The notes under the pieces were generated by a model, which had not been told where the DNA came from, searched no databases, and saw only the letters and a list, made by a program, of their open reading frames with translations. This document shows, piece by piece, positions 48,501-63,400 of a stretch of 64,000 bases of DNA. The stretch lies in the NCBI RefSeq assembly GCF_036417845.1, contig NC_089980.1, positions 54,372,501 through 54,436,500 of the forward strand, written 5' to 3'. A program made the position numbers and the translations under genes. The DNA comes from Apteryx mantelli (lineage: Eukaryota > Chordata > Aves > Apterygiformes > Apterygidae). Within the stretch, counting starts at the first letter, position 1. Each line of letters opens with the position of its first letter.

Positions 48501-51500
48501 ATAAGTTTCCTTGCAATTGTAGAAGATTCTTGGATTATTCTTTCAGCTCTGATTTTCTGGAATTTTAAATAGATACACGAATTTGTATATGTCCACAAAG
48601 AACAAAATCTAGTTTTAGTTGGTCACAGAAATGTAATTTACCCTCACAGATTTCATTGGAGCTCCATATTTCAGCTCAGGTTATCAACACTACAATCTGT
48701 AGGACATAAATAGGAATGCCATAGGTACTTTTAAAGACTGATTTTTTTCTGAGTTCACTGGACGGCCAAAGATATCTGACAAACATGCCCATATTTTAAC
48801 TACAAATTTGCATTTTATCATTGTCTGTCTCCAATTTGTTTATTTTTCTTTCTTTCTAGAGGTCAAATGATCATGTTCTCTTCATTCCAATGGTGTATAA
48901 GGAAGTCATACATCTCATCAGAACCTTTTAAAAGCAATCAAAAGAAAAAAAATATAAGATAATAAAAAGGTATCTGCTTTGTTTAGATAATGAACTGTCA
49001 TTTGGGAACTGAAGGTACATTGAATTTTGAACCAAGGTAAATAATAAAGAAAAATACATTTTAAAAGTTCAGTTGAATTTGGTAGCAGTTTTCTATCCAA
49101 GTCAATGTGTAAGCCTCTTGTGGTGTCATTAGTTGAAATATTTTAAGTTTGAAAATTCTGAAAGCAAGTGTACTGCTGCAAATCTTGAAATTGGCCCATC
49201 TACGAGTCTTAGGCTGTAATATCGCCATCATGTTGAGAAGTGTCCATTGTGTGCACAAATACAACTTATATAGTTCCTTCAGAGGCACAAATTGCCCAGC
49301 CAGGAATGGAAATGATATTACGTGACTCAGTTTCTAATCAAAGCAAACCAATAGTGAACGTTTACAAATTCCTAAATAGAAAACTTTTAGTACATTAGCA
49401 TTGAAAGTAGGTGTGTTAAAATCACTGGGTACAGCACTTGCCACAGATAACATGGAAGATTGTTGCATAAAAGAATTAAAAATGCTCAGGAATGATTATT
49501 TCAGAAAAGTGTCTCTGATCTCTCTCTTTACCCTCTGCAAGACAGAGGGAAGGGAAGAAGGAAGTTAGTACAGGGCTGTTGCTATCCTTTAGTATAAAAA
49601 CGCTCATCACTCCTTCCTCTAGAAGGCCCATTGCTGGTGTAAGATGGCAGCTAATGCACCTATGGACTGAGTACAATGCAGCTGGATGTTATGTTATTAA
49701 TGGTCCTGCTAATAGCTGGTGACAGTGAGAGAGTGAATTTCCACAGTTCACAGCCTTTTGTAAGACTTCTGGAATATTTCTCTCCACTATCATCACCCAG
49801 ACTCCCCCTCTGACCTCTTTATCAGTCAGTGAGTGGTACCAGAGGCTTAAGTCACATAATCACAGCAGTGTGCCATGTGCATGCTACAGAGCGGCAAAAT
49901 GTGGTGGGAAGAATTAGAAAAAAAGCATTGCCTAAAAAATATAGGTTCCTGTTAATACTTCATGAGGTAATGATAATGTCATTTAGTTTCACTTTCTCCT
50001 TTTGTGCTTACCAATCTCTCATGAATCTTCATATTTCAGCCTCAAGTGAATTTTCATATTTACAGCTATGCAACCTGATCTAAAACTCACTGAGATCAGT
50101 AGAAGTGTTGTCATTGACTTCAACGGACTTTGGATCAAGTCTGTATCTACCTTGGAGTTCTGGCTCCCTTGTCACCTAGCTATGAAACCAGAGGCTGAAC
50201 CTGGCTTATCTACATAGCTGAAGAATTTAAAAATAAAATTAAAAGAAAACATGATTGTGTTTGCTTCCACTTCTGTCTGTCTTTCAAGAGAAACAGAAGT
50301 AGCTGCTCTTTTCAGTGCATCAGCATTAAAAGATAAAACCAACAGCTACAGGTTACAGTTTATTCCAGGTGTGCTCTGTGCTCAGCAAACCATGGAAAAT
50401 GGAACAGTTTTTGCTCCTGTCTCCTCACAGACCATGGGGGCAAGACGCTTCCCAACTTCTGGTGCAGACAGCATTACACAAATGTTGTCGAAGCACCACT
50501 TCTGGCTCTTTGCCTGCATTTGGTACCTGCAGGAACACTGGAGGCTTGCACGGGCTTCAAAGTCTTGCACTTGGTCTCTCCAAATGTGGTGACATTGCTG
50601 GTGGCTGTAACAGGAAGGATAACTGTAACACCTACTGCCCTATGTGAGACAGTAAAGGCATTAAACATCACGAACTTGTCTCTTGCAATTGTCAAAGCTT
50701 CACCTTTGAGACACTTCATTTGCTCTTTGCAGTATTTATGGTTACTGTACTTCCACAGAAAGCTTACATGTAAATTGTTAGGCTGGATGAAACCAGTCTT
50801 GAGTATCTGCTCCCTAACAAGGAACAATACAAGAACAATATAAGTACTTGACTGTCAATTTCTATCAAATAGTTACACTTAGAATAGGAATTAAAACAAT
50901 TGTAGGGAGTCACAGTTTGTATTTCAGGTGTTCAGAGAGGTTTAAAATACTGCTTTTTTTCAGAACAATGAAGGGATTCATATTACATATCTATTTTCAT
51001 AATTTAAAAATCAGTTAAGCTATTTTCAAGACTGCTTTACAGCAGAAGTAACTGCAATCTTTCTGTTGCACTTTTAGGTGTTCTTGAGCCTGCTGTGAGA
51101 ATTCTTGAATACATCACTTATGGATATGATTAATTTTTTCAACATATACATAAAGGCATATTTTAGTTGGTTTGTTCTCATAACACAAGATGCTAAGCAA
51201 TCTTTTAACTTGATGAAATAAGTGTATAATCCTTATTCAAACTCAGAAAACATCTCATTAAGCATAATGCTAAGAACTACCCTGGTTTGCAGTGTTGTTG
51301 TGGGCTGGTCAAACAGCAAGAACTTACACTATTATTCCTTTGTTTTGTTTTGTTTATTAATACCAGTGCTATCTCTTAAGAGTCTCTGACTGTAGACTAG
51401 TGTCTAGGATTGGTGGCTTAACCACTTTATATAGCCACAGTTTTAGATAGAATGCCCTTTATAAACAGCTGTATAGAGTGCTTCTGGAAGGGGCGCTTTT

Positions 51501-54500
51501 TCTTCCTTTTTTTCTGTGCATGCTGTATATGTAGTTCCATATGGCCTACAGCCCTCACGGGACACTGGACAAAACACACTAATCCCCAGGAACATCCCTC
51601 TGAGGTTGTTTTTCTCCCTGCTGTCTAGAATGGGACAATACCATGGTCCTTCTTTTTCACTCTGAGACCTTAAAGAAGCAAGAGAGACACCACCATATGT
51701 GCCCTCTACCCTCGTCTCAGACATGCTGCTCTCATAGAACTTGGTCAGTGTTTTCAAATCTTTAAACCTTATTAGGAGTCTCGTGGTAGTGAGGAGGTAC
51801 CTTTTTCTCAGTTTTCCTTCCCAGAAGCCCCAGCTCTAAAATATAGCTCTAAGTATATCAGGTCAGTATACAATGCACACAGGACCAATAAGCTGTTTAT
51901 AGCTAATACTGCCTGGCTCCCCACTAATTTGTGCCTCAGGATTGAAGCTGCTTCAGGAATTGCAGTACTTGAAGGAGGCCTTGCCTTTTTCTGTCTCAGC
52001 ATTTCTTTCTGGCAATCTATTTTAATGAATTTTGGAGGAACTTAATTAATTTTCTTGGAGATTGCTATTCTTCCATCAAATTGACCGATAGATTCGAAAG
52101 AGAGGAGGCAGGATGAGAGGGGAGACACAAACCAGACATACACAGATCATGATAAATGTCTGAATTCTTTGGGAAATCAAAGAGGAAAGCATCTATCATT
52201 TTATTTTATCATTTATTTTAAAGGGTCCTGATTTTCATAGATTTTGCATGGGCAGCATACAGTTCCTTGGGCTGGGCTGGCAGAGAAAAGACTGAGGTAA
52301 CTGAGGGAGCCCACGGGAGGGTCCTTCTCTGCAGCTCTGCAGGGAGAAACAGGCAACTGCTCCGAGCCGGCCCTTTCTTCGCCCGGGATAGACCCTGCCA
52401 GGTGCTACACATGCTGGCCTCACTCCAGCAAAGCACTTAAACACATGCTTAACTTTCAACACATCAATTACTCATGGAGAAGTCAAGCCTGGAGAAGCTG
52501 CTTCTGCAAAGATAGCAGCGAAAAGGAAATGGGGAGGTGGTGACCTTATTGACTCTTTCCCAGTGGACCTGTCTGCAGACATCATTCGAGGCCTGGGGTA
52601 AAATGATCACAGAGGCTAATAGGTCAATGGCCTGCTACTCTATCACTGGCCTAACCCCAACCTTTGCAAAAGAGAGGGGAAGGGAGGGGGAAGGTCTGTA
52701 CAGTTTGTCAGATGTTATCACAGTTGATAAGACGAAGCTTCGTTTTCAGGAATTTTTCTTTCCTAGTTCGCTATGAAAAGAGATGGCAACCCAGAGATCT
52801 GTGATGGCAAAGAGGAAACTCTCAATCTTTTGTTCTTGCTCTACTACTCACATCTGTGACAGGTTTCCCTTCTCCCTCAAGCTATTCCAAGCTCTGGCTC
52901 TGCGTGTGCCAAATATATTTCCAAAGCAAATCACAAAGGCATGGGGTAATTAGAGCTATCATTTTGATGCTGGGAGAAAGTATGCCCCTTCCAAAGAACA
53001 GGTATACCTCCTGGTCAACAGCATATTGTGGTGATGAAGACTATGGCATTTGTCTCTTTGTAAAGTTTTGATTGTTTGCTTGAGGGATGTGATAAAGGAG
53101 AAAGGGGAGAATTGCCTTACACTGCTGCCATCCCAGCCCTTCTCTGTTTCAAGAGCTCTTAGCAAATGTGGCTGAGAGGAAGACAACTATATATAACCAC
53201 TAAAACTCACAAGAGTGACCCTAGAGTCACCTCTTCAGAAACATGGACATCTAGCTGAATTAAAAGAAAAAATAAAGTGTATTTTCAAATATGACAATTA
53301 TTCAGAAAAATTGAAACACAGGAAACTGAAAGATAGGATCTGTTCCTCCGGATCTCCAGCAACTTGAAAAAACTTTTCTAAATGTTTGGAAGAGTATCTT
53401 TAAAAAGTACTGAGACAGTCAGGCATGTAGTCCAGGTTCTCCCTCTTCCAGAGAGACCCTCAGCAACACATCTGAAGCTCCCTTTACAAGACTGACACAG
53501 TAACAACATTCTCACCAGGAATCTGTTCTAGACTGTTCTCATAGTTTTTTCTTAATGTGCGTATTTTGTAAGAATGGCAATATATGGAGATAATTAGTTC
53601 AAGGCTCTTTCTTTTCTTTGTGGGAGTTTAAGTGCACACAAAAAGAAACTCTATTCCAAGCAGGCTGTGGTGCTTTAGTTTCTGAACTTGTGTGCCATAC
53701 ATGACTCCCTGATCCTCTGTAAAATTACAGCTGCCTTCCTAGTCTGTCCTAGGGTAGCTGCAGCATCTCAGTCATGGGAAATTTCAACCAATTGAGTCCA
53801 AATCATGCTTTAGATGTGGCAGTAGAGAAAATAGTTGGAAAACTAGCTGAAATGTGTACTGCATTCTGAAAGAAGAATGGACTTCCTGCCTGAGGTACAG
53901 GACACTTGCACTCAGGTTTGCTGTCTTACAAGTGTCTGATCCACTTTTGGTGAGTCACTTACTTTCAGTGTCACTGGTTGCCCAGCTCAGCCATGGGAAT
54001 CACTGTGATTCCATTCTCCCATCTTTCATACATTTTTTTTTGAAGGTGGCATCTTCTTGGTGTGCAAGGAGGTGTTAGGGTGAAGCACTGAGCATGGAGA
54101 GGGGGCACATTTGCGGTGCACTTTAGTGATGTGGTTTGCTGATGCAGTCAGTTTAAGGACTCCTGTTTTTCCTATCTATTGTTTCTGTCTGCGCAACTGC
54201 CATTCACTGCCCTGTCAGCTGTGCCACTGCAAATTTTTCTGGGAGATGATGAAAATCAGCAGGAAAATCAGATCAGGAAACTTATCCAGTTAAAAGTAAG
54301 TCTTCCCTCAGTGAACATCATTTCTCATTTCCCACTTCCCATTCTGGTCAATACACTGACAGTACGAAGTGGGCTTTCAGACATAGCACAAAGGCGGGAA
54401 CAAGGACTTTGGGATTTCTTAAGTTAGTTTAGCCAGCATTTCATTTCACTGCAGCCTGAGTAAAATTTTTTAGGCTGGAGAAGCATGAAGTGTGGTTATA

Positions 54501-56831
54501 TGAGTCCCTGCTGCAACCCCATTATGAAACTTTGCCCTTTTTCAGGATTTCTATTCAAGTACTACAGCAGCACTTCACAAACATTAAGTGCTGCGTCCCT
54601 GCAACACACCTGGCAGGCAGATACTGTATTCTCTTATCAGATGGGCAAAATGAGCTACAGAGTGATCATGACTGGCTCAGCCATGCAGCAGGAGCCAATG
54701 AGAGAGGCAGCAAGAATCAGAAAGTCCTAACTGCTGTTTTAACTACTAGGCTTCTGTTAGAAACCAGTGGCTACTGAGAGAAACTGTCAATGCAAAAAAT
54801 GTTTCAAGCAGCAGTGAGAATGGAGTGAGGAGTATCAATGATATGACTTGCAGATGGCTTTCATTAAATGGAGTTTTTTTGGATTAAAGACACAATTTGG
54901 AGTCAACAATAGAACTGCCTGAAATATTTCTATCTAATCTTGAAGAGGCTTTTTGACCAAATCAAACATTTTTCTGGGAATTTGTCAACTCAGCTGAAAT
55001 TTCCTGGGAAATTCTTGGTTTGAAACAATGAAAAAAGTCATTTCAAAACATTCATGATTGTTAGTTTTATTACTGAATATGAAATATATTTTATAGAAAA
55101 TACATGTTTGTAAGTCTGAGAATAATTGCTTTTTTTTTCACCAGCTCTTGCCAGTAGGAGCTTTAGCATGGGTTAGCTTGGGTGATTGACTGGGCTATAA
55201 ACACTGTAGAAATGAGATAGTTCTTTATGTTATATGTTTTTATATATATATATGTTAAAGCAACAAGAAAATACCTACTACAGTGATGAAACCAGTGATG
55301 ATTAACCTTTCTTGAAAGAAAGAACTTCCTTCTTTCTTGTTGTATTCAGCCTTTATCTTCAACCTTTGAAAAAGATCCTTGTTTTCATAGTAAAAATGAT
55401 TGTTCTGTGGCATTGTGCTGGCTTAATAGTTTTGGGAGAAGGGGTGTTAGCAGCCAAAAGGTAATTGCATTTATCCAACTGTTATCATTTTCACATATAG
55501 TCATATCCTAAGAAATCTGAGTCAAGGTAGAAATTACCTTGATTTGCAATGCATAATCCAAATAAAATGATATAAAAACACACAACTCTATTTCCTGGTA
55601 TATTCTAGGTTGTTAACGCAAGCTTTCAATAACTGTGAAAAATATTTTAGGCAAATCTACCTAAATAATCTCATGGATAGACACTGAAGCTATTGGAGTG
55701 AACAAGGTGAGTAAAAGTTTGCCTCCTTTGAGTAGTCAAAGGAAGTAAAGAATTGCCATACTATATTTTTAAGCCAATCTGCAATTGCTTCAAAAACCAA
55801 ACCAACTGAAACCTTAGCTGCACTTGAGAATTCCTGCCAAGTTTCAGCTGTTCAAAATTAGCTGTGGACCTCAGGCTCCACTACAAACAGAGCCACCAAA
55901 CTCCACCTAGGCTGACTCTGCAAAGGTTAGATAAACCCTTTCTCATTATGGTTTATAAAAAGAAAACTTATTTATAAGCATGGAAAAAAATATTCATGTT
56001 TTTCATAAATTATGAGAACAAGTGGTGAGGGAGGTAAAAGGAAGGGATGCAGCTTGAAATTCCAAACTAAAGGAGTAAAAAAGAAAGCCAACAACCTCCT
56101 GAAAGATTTAGAAGTTCCATCAGACCAAAACCAAATGTTTTCAAAATCTGCAAAATCTTTCCGGTGTGAAATAATGTCAAGTTTCAATGATAGTGTGATT
56201 AGCAGTAAACTATAAATCACTGAACATAGAGGGTACTAACTGACAAGTGACTCACATATGAAAGCTATTTCTCCATACTTTTGGCTTGTTTGAATACAAT
56301 TTTTTATGTTGTTGAAAAGGAAAGGTTTATATAATCTCATTGCCTTTCTCAGCTCCCCAAACCTTCTGAGCTCTGTTGGCTAATTCCAGCCAAAGCTGAT
56401 AGAAAGTTAGAAGCTTGAAGTGACTGTGGTCCTAAAACCCCTGTGAACATCACTGGCCAGGTACTAGAGAGAGGCCCAGAGGGCGGCACAGAAGAGCTGT
56501 GGAATGAGCTGGCTGCATCACCAGACTCCAGAAACTGAACAGGTGAGACCCACAGAGCATGTACAAACAGCAGGAAAAGCTGTGATCAGGGTTCACAGCT
56601 TATGAGACACGAGATTTTTCAGCTGCAGAATCAAGGCCAGAGGCAAACAGTCTGTCAGTTCTGCTATTCATTGAACAACTTTGATATCATCATATCATCA
56701 GTGGCTGTATTTGAGGAAAGAGTCTCTGCTTACTCTCAGTTCTCCTCTTCTTCACTTTGCTCTTTTTTTAATTTCATATTGAGAGAAAACAAATAACAGG
56801 AGCTGAACGAATACCCCAAGTATATAGAGAT
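45555..56831. other. AT-rich DNA, no gene recognised
   Basis: The longest frame (46316-46777, +, 153 codons) is hydrophobic and arises from a pyrimidine-rich stretch. It has no domain or supporting signal. Opposed frames at 50250-50840 on both strands and 51443-51757 on the minus strand are also unsupported. No repeat family could be named. Confidence 0.5.
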
Positions 56832-57429
56832 TTAGGCAGCTGGCCCATTTTGTAACAGCTGCTGTATCTCTTTCTCCTTCACTCTCCGGGAATTCTTTGT
56901 TCCACAGTGTTTCCACTCATGAAGTAAAAAACCAAACACATTCACAGTGTCTGCAGCAGTTGCTGCTCTGATACTATCATGTGAGCATCTAGTAAGAGAG
57001 TACTCTTCCCTAGGAGTCACTGATTCCTCCTGAGGACCAGCAGCTTGCTGTTGAAATGTTCTCCACAATCTTCCTCTCTCTTTTATCTTCTGTGATACCA
57101 GTTTGGTCACAGGCAGGAAAGGGCATGTCTTCCAGTTGTGGATCCATACCTGATAGGCAGGAATGGACAACTGAATGCTTGAGGGGCAGCAATTACCTCC
57201 ACTGTAGGGGCCTCTGAGCAAAGGACTGTTTCATAAGGGCTCAGGAAAGACTGAATTCTTCCACAATATCCAGTGAATCAATTTTCAGACTCAACTTGTA
57301 TGTCTATGTCACTGACACTCCAGTTTAAAACTGTTTTAGTTGCCACCTGCTGTATGGAGCAAACAACACAGCATTTAGCATTGGCTAGGGGTTTAACAGA
57401 TCCTCAGTGGGTTTTGTAAGTTTTAAACT

Positions 57430-60400
57430 AATTTAGGTTCAGCCTTCAGCCAGTGATACATAGTTGGTCAGGATTACGAGCCCCCTGAAATTTCACTGCT
57501 GAAAGCTGTGGGTAATGACTACATGGTCAGGTGTGACTTTGTGGTGCTGACAGTCACAGCGGCAAGGCAAAGCCCAGGAGCCTGAACCTTGGTTCAAGCC
57601 ATAGTGACCTCAACAGGCTGTCCAGAAAAAGACTTCCTTTTTTGGAATGGGAATCAGCTGCATAGAGGAAAAAAGGATGACTGTGCCTACTGAAGGCAGA
57701 ATTAAACCAGGGAAGAGACACAGGCAAGGGAGAAGGAATATTCTCAGGGAACATTTGACAGAAGTTCTATATTAGGGGACAGAAAAGAAATGAACCAGTT
57801 GAACTTGATGTTGGAGAAAGAATGTGATTTGCCTTTTATTAATAAAAGAGGTCTCTCCACAAAAGAAATTCCCATCTTGGACACGTGATGTAGCACTAAG
57901 TGGTAACTGATACATGAAAAGCCAAAGCCCATTGACTTGTAGTTATACTGGACTAGACACGTTTTGGGGCTTGTAATTACAGGGAGCTGGCAGACATACA
58001 GATTTCATCTTTGAGAGAGAAAAGGACTTTCTGCCCTCCTGCCAGCTTGGATGACGAAGCTCAGTGCCAAGCTGGACATGCCTTCCAGAGCATTTGTAAA
58101 GCAGTGTTCAGTTCTATCCCAAATTCTTTCGTTCTCTAGGTTTACGAAAATCAACTAATAAAATATTTGTAGTGGCACCTGCAACTGTGAGACATCTCAG
58201 AAAGAAAAGCCAAGTCCTGCCTTCCTACCAGAGGAAGGCAGAGTCAAAGAAGCAATAGGTCAGAGCCGCCTACGAGGGAAACTGGAGCCGTTTCACAAAA
58301 GCTCAGGCACAAATGATGGCTCAAAGACAACTGCTATTCCCAGGCACCACCCTAACTATATGCAGCAATTCACTGTCTGCAGCCATCCTAATGGTGTGTT
58401 ATTGGAGGCACTAATACACTGAGCCATAGGGCAAACCTGGTTTCTGGGTGCTCTGCTGGAGGTAAGCCACCTGTGTCACAAGGTGACATCTGTACAGTCA
58501 AGACCAGTTGTAATTACACCTGGGGCGCCAGTCCTACCTGCTGCTGCTTTGTTCAGACTGTCTCAGCACATTGTCTCTCTGATCAAGAGAGATCACTGGG
58601 ATCACCCAGATCAGGGCTCGCCATGGTGATCTATACCAATTGCCTAGGTGGCAGATGATCAGCTATCTGATTTCTAGTGAGACGTCTCCACATGAAATAC
58701 ATAAAAGTTGTCAGCAAAAGAGCAATACTATAACTTTTTGGCCAAATTTTGCTCTCTATTACACCAGAGAAATACAACTGAAGTCAGTCTGATTTACAGG
58801 AATAACGGACAGCAGATTTTTTTTCTTTGAGATGACATTTAGATTCTATTTGCAGTGAATAGTGGCTGGCCACAGACAAATCTCAAAGAAAAATAACATT
58901 ATTGTTTGTTTTTCTTTTCCAACTCCAGTGTCAGCCCCAGTCTAACAAAGCACCCTATAATATTTGCTTAGGCACAGAATTTGTTAGCCTAACTTATTTT
59001 TACTGTTTATTCCATGATTCTTCAAAACTATGTAGAAAAAAAATTCTGTCAGTGCCAAATATTCTCAAATACTCTTTTTCATAGGCTTAGTGTACACTAG
59101 GAAGAGCTTGCAAGCATAGCTATACTGGAATTTTTATATCAATAAACCCCTGGGGGAGGTGCAACTCCTGTCGGCACACCAGCACCGAGGATGAAATAAC
59201 ACATACTGGCAACCAGAGAGTTTTTTACCAACATAACTGCAAGGCACTTTTTGCTGAGACAGAATACCAGCAAAAGTTTCTCTGAAGAAATCAAGCAGGG
59301 ACTCCAGGTCAACAGCCTGGGATGCCCCCCGGCATGCGGGAGACAAAGGTGCGTGCCCCACTCCACCTAAATCAGCTGAATCAAATCTGCGCCCCTCTTC
59401 TTCCAAAGTGTTTCTCTAACTTTGGACCTACTGGCTGGCAGAAGATCACTTCTCCTCTTTCTGCCCATCTGTCAGAGCTGCTCCAGGACAATTCAGTTCC
59501 CTGGTGGCTAGGATGGACACGGAGCTGGGAGGTGGAAGAACTGGGTGTCAGTCAGACAAAACAGGAGCTGGAAGCTGGGTCTCCTGTATCTCTGGACAGC
59601 TCTAATGTCAGCCTTTTGGCTAGCCTGAGAGGCAGAGCTTTATCTGATTTTCAGCAGAAGAGCTTGTTTGGGCCCAAGAAATGTTTCCCAACAAAGCTTT
59701 TGTTGCAATCGATATGCCTCTGCAAAGAAAATAGCCTTTTAAAAGTTGATGTTTGCTGACACAAACACAGGCAAAATCATATTTCACTGAAAAATTTCTG
59801 ACCAGCTCTTGTGAGTGCAGGAAAGGCCAAATGACTTAAGGGTTACAAGGTGCCAGTTACAGATAGTGTTTCACATTCTTTCTCAGAAAAATAGCTATGA
59901 AACTACTGGATTTTTTTCCTACTTTTTCTGTATCTCTTCCAATGCAAAATACTTTATTCTCCCAGTGGAAACCAATCATTTGCTAAATATTTAGTGTAAT
60001 TCATATCTCTGTCTCTCAAGCGGGCCAGTGTTTACACTTCTAAAGCAAGAATCTTTCTTCTTCTGCCATAGTCACTCCACAGAAATAAATACAAACCACA
60101 GAACCCACACAAATCTTTACTAAAGCACAAATTTTTAAACACCTTATGGATTAATGTTTTTGGAGCCTGTCAGAGATTTAAAACCACAACGAGAAAGAAA
60201 GGTTTTCTTAAGCTGTGAGAAACCAACTTTTTGTCTAACGTCACTGCTACACTAAAAAACACTTGGCAGGTTGTTTGTCTAAGCAGACAAGTCCTTATTC
60301 AATTGTTCATGATGTCTTTCCACTTAGTGCTTGCTATGAATTTGTCTCTTTGCCACCCTCTTTACACTTTACCTTGGTGTGCCTTAGAGTCACACACAGC

Positions 60401-63400
60401 CAGCAGCTTACCACTAATTCAGCCGAAGGGGAAATGCTAGTAACAAAGACCAGTCTGCCAAAACCCATAAAACTTTCTGCTTTTTGCCTTACTTTAAAAC
60501 AAAAAAATAATATTGTCTTTTCTCTAAAGTGGTAAAGCAACACCTGCCCAAATGAGTTCTTGACATTACATTACAGGATATTTTATGGGTTTTGAAGAAA
60601 CCTCAGCACTTATCAACATGTTCTTCAAAATGTATGATTGTTAATTAGTTTAGTAGCCAGGAAAGGTAACAAAACTAGCGGCAGGAAGTGCAGTCAGAGG
60701 CTTTAAGTAAGGCAATGGAAAGCCCAGGAAAATAACAGCATCTGAAGTAAAGAATTAATCCAAAAGGAAAGAACTGTTTAAAAGCAGAAATGCAGGCATG
60801 TCCATTGCTATGCTAATCTGCTGTTTTACTGCTGCTATCTATGCATCTATGAGGATGTTCCTGTTCCTGCTAGCTGGGCAAAAACAGTTGCTGAAAATCA
60901 TAAGCAAGAAAAGAAAAGGACATTTTCAGAGTGAAGAGTAACTTGCTTTATATTTTTCACAAGCTTAGCAGTATTTTTCCCTGAAATTTTAACCGAGTTT
61001 CTCACTACAGCACTTAACAGCTTCTTTCTTCTTTCTAAAGGGAGCTCAGGAAGAAAAGATGACTCTCAATGGACTAAAAATCATTGCTACCCATTGTAAA
61101 ACAGAATTTGGCTAGGTCAAGCATGGCAACCTCTGTGCAGAACAGAGCATGTGATAACGCCACTTTCCCATCAGAAGTGCCTGCCCCTCTGCCTACCCTC
61201 GGAGGCAACCAAAAGCTGGCTGAAGGCATGCACTGCAGACCTGAGCTTGACACAAGACCCACTGGCTAGCTGTTCCCACTCTTCCGCATTGCAGGGTCCT
61301 CCCCAATCTCCTGCTCACATTTCCAGTGTTTCACACCCCAGACGAGATCATTTTTTGTAGCGCCAGGCACAACCTTGAGGCACCTTTCCATCCATCATAG
61401 AAGATTCTTTCCTGCCTTCCCTGGAAAGTCGTTGAGGGCAGAAAGGAGAAAATACACTTTTTGGTCCCGTGTGCCCATTATGAGGAGGAGGAAGGAAGGA
61501 ATGGGAGAAGGGGTGAGGGACACCTCACCTCTCCCTGTTTGCTTTCTACTTCCTGATTTCTTAAAAAGAATTAATCTCTGTGTAAGGTGCCAGAGTAACA
61601 GCCCTGGAGACTGAAGCCCTCTGCTGATATACAATGCAAGAGCAGTGCAGGAAGGGACACGGGAGCCTTCCTTGCACTGTCAGGCCATTTCGCCTCCATC
61701 CTGTCCTGGGTTGATCTCTGTTAGCGGTGATGGTGTGGCTTGGGCACTGAGCCCATTTATACTTTGGCATCTGTGCTGGGATTGCTCAGCATGGTGAAGG
61801 CTTCACAAACACCTTGTGCCCACAGGAGACGGGCTTGAGACCATGAAGCTCGCTTTGCACAGGGACAAGGAAGAGCCATTAGAACACAATGGTTTTCGAG
61901 TTACTACGAGTTTACAAATCTGAAATAGCAAGCTGGTACACAATACAAATGTCAATGCTGAGGACTGGAAATAAGAAATACTCATGCACTTTACCTAACT
62001 GCTTCATTAGGTATTTGAGACTGCGTGAACTTTCCATTGCTAAAATACCACCCTTTCCTGGTAAAAGCATTTCCATTCAGCTACACAACAGATCTTTTAC
62101 TATTCTGCTGGCAAGCAGTGCATATGGGATGCTGAAGCAGCGCATCTCTGACAGCTGTCCAGGATATTCCCAATAAGAAGACTTCCTAAATCTCCTCATT
62201 CAAACTGATCACTACTTCATTTGCTATCTAAGTGGAGAGCTCTTCCTCTAGAAAGATGAGCCATATAATAAACAGGCAATGATAGCAAAATAAGTCTGGT
62301 CAAGAAAGGGAAATAATAGTATAAGAACATCCTAGGATGTGTGCCCAATGATTTTGAAGCTGTTTTGTGACTTACACATTCTGCTGTTATTTTGTGTTCT
62401 GATGGTCTAGTGTATCCTATATGGCTTCAGCTACTCCACTAGCACTCAGAAAGCATTTTACAGCCAGTACTACACTTCATGTAATAGTTATTTTTTTGTA
62501 TCATTTTCACTCTTGGTGTAAATCCAGTTGCTGACAGTAGACAAGCATTTGGGATAAATTTATTCATCCCTAGACAGAGCTCCTCACACTGACATTTTCC
62601 AAACTGTGGTCTGATTCCAAGGCTCCTAGAACCGTGCAGAATCCAATATTTGTTTCAAGATTATCAGACAACAGGTTGAGTTTGTCAGCAATATTTCCAA
62701 AAGGCTATTTTTTTCTTTTTTTCTTTCTTCCCTCTTTCGATGTTCACATCCTTCTTATCGTTCCAGGTGTTCCTTTAAATCAGGAGCTGGCTAGTTTTTC
62801 AGGGTTTGCTCCTGATCCCAACCACACTGTTCCAAATTCTACTCTTGGGCAAAAGAGGAGTGCCTCTGGCCACAGAGCCGTGGCGTTCCTGAAGGATGAT
62901 TTAATGTAAGATGAATGAGTCAGCTCTGATGCCTCTCTCTGTGTTACAACAAACAACCTCCTTCTGAAAAATCTAAAAAGTATGCTATCTTCAGATAGGA
63001 AGAATGTAGCAGAATCTACTAGCTCTGCTCTGCTCTCACTCTACAAGATGCAGAGCAGCTTTTTGTTGCCCTGAAGAATTAAGTCCTTTTCCTAATGCTG
63101 TCTGAGCATAAAAATGTGAGAAAATTCAAGATGGTGAGCTTTAATCACAGAAAATTCAACATGCTAATATTGGAAAATCTAACTGAAGAATGACACTTTT
63201 CAAAGCTCTGTGTTTCCCAAGGAAACCCCTGTTCCTCCTAACCAGTCACAATTTTGACCTTACTTCTACATTGCATCCTCTTTCTAAAAGGCCTAGCTGG
63301 TGACTTTATTTTTAATGATCAAATAATGTGTGGGCCTTGGTGCTTTGGGATTTGGGTTTGGCTTACCTGTGTAGCTCTCAAAAACAGGATCTCAGCTCCT

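Noticed and set aside
50250..50843. Overlapping frames of 92-117 codons on both strands with several Cys residues
   Set aside because: Considered as a Cys-rich secreted protein, but the Cys spacing fits no family I know and the opposite strand is equally open.
51443..51757. 104-codon minus-strand frame
   Set aside because: Plausible-looking composition but no recognised motif, no splice support and no neighbour.
59322..59759. 145-codon + strand frame
   Set aside because: No motif and of chance length; an opposite-strand frame of 90 codons overlaps it.
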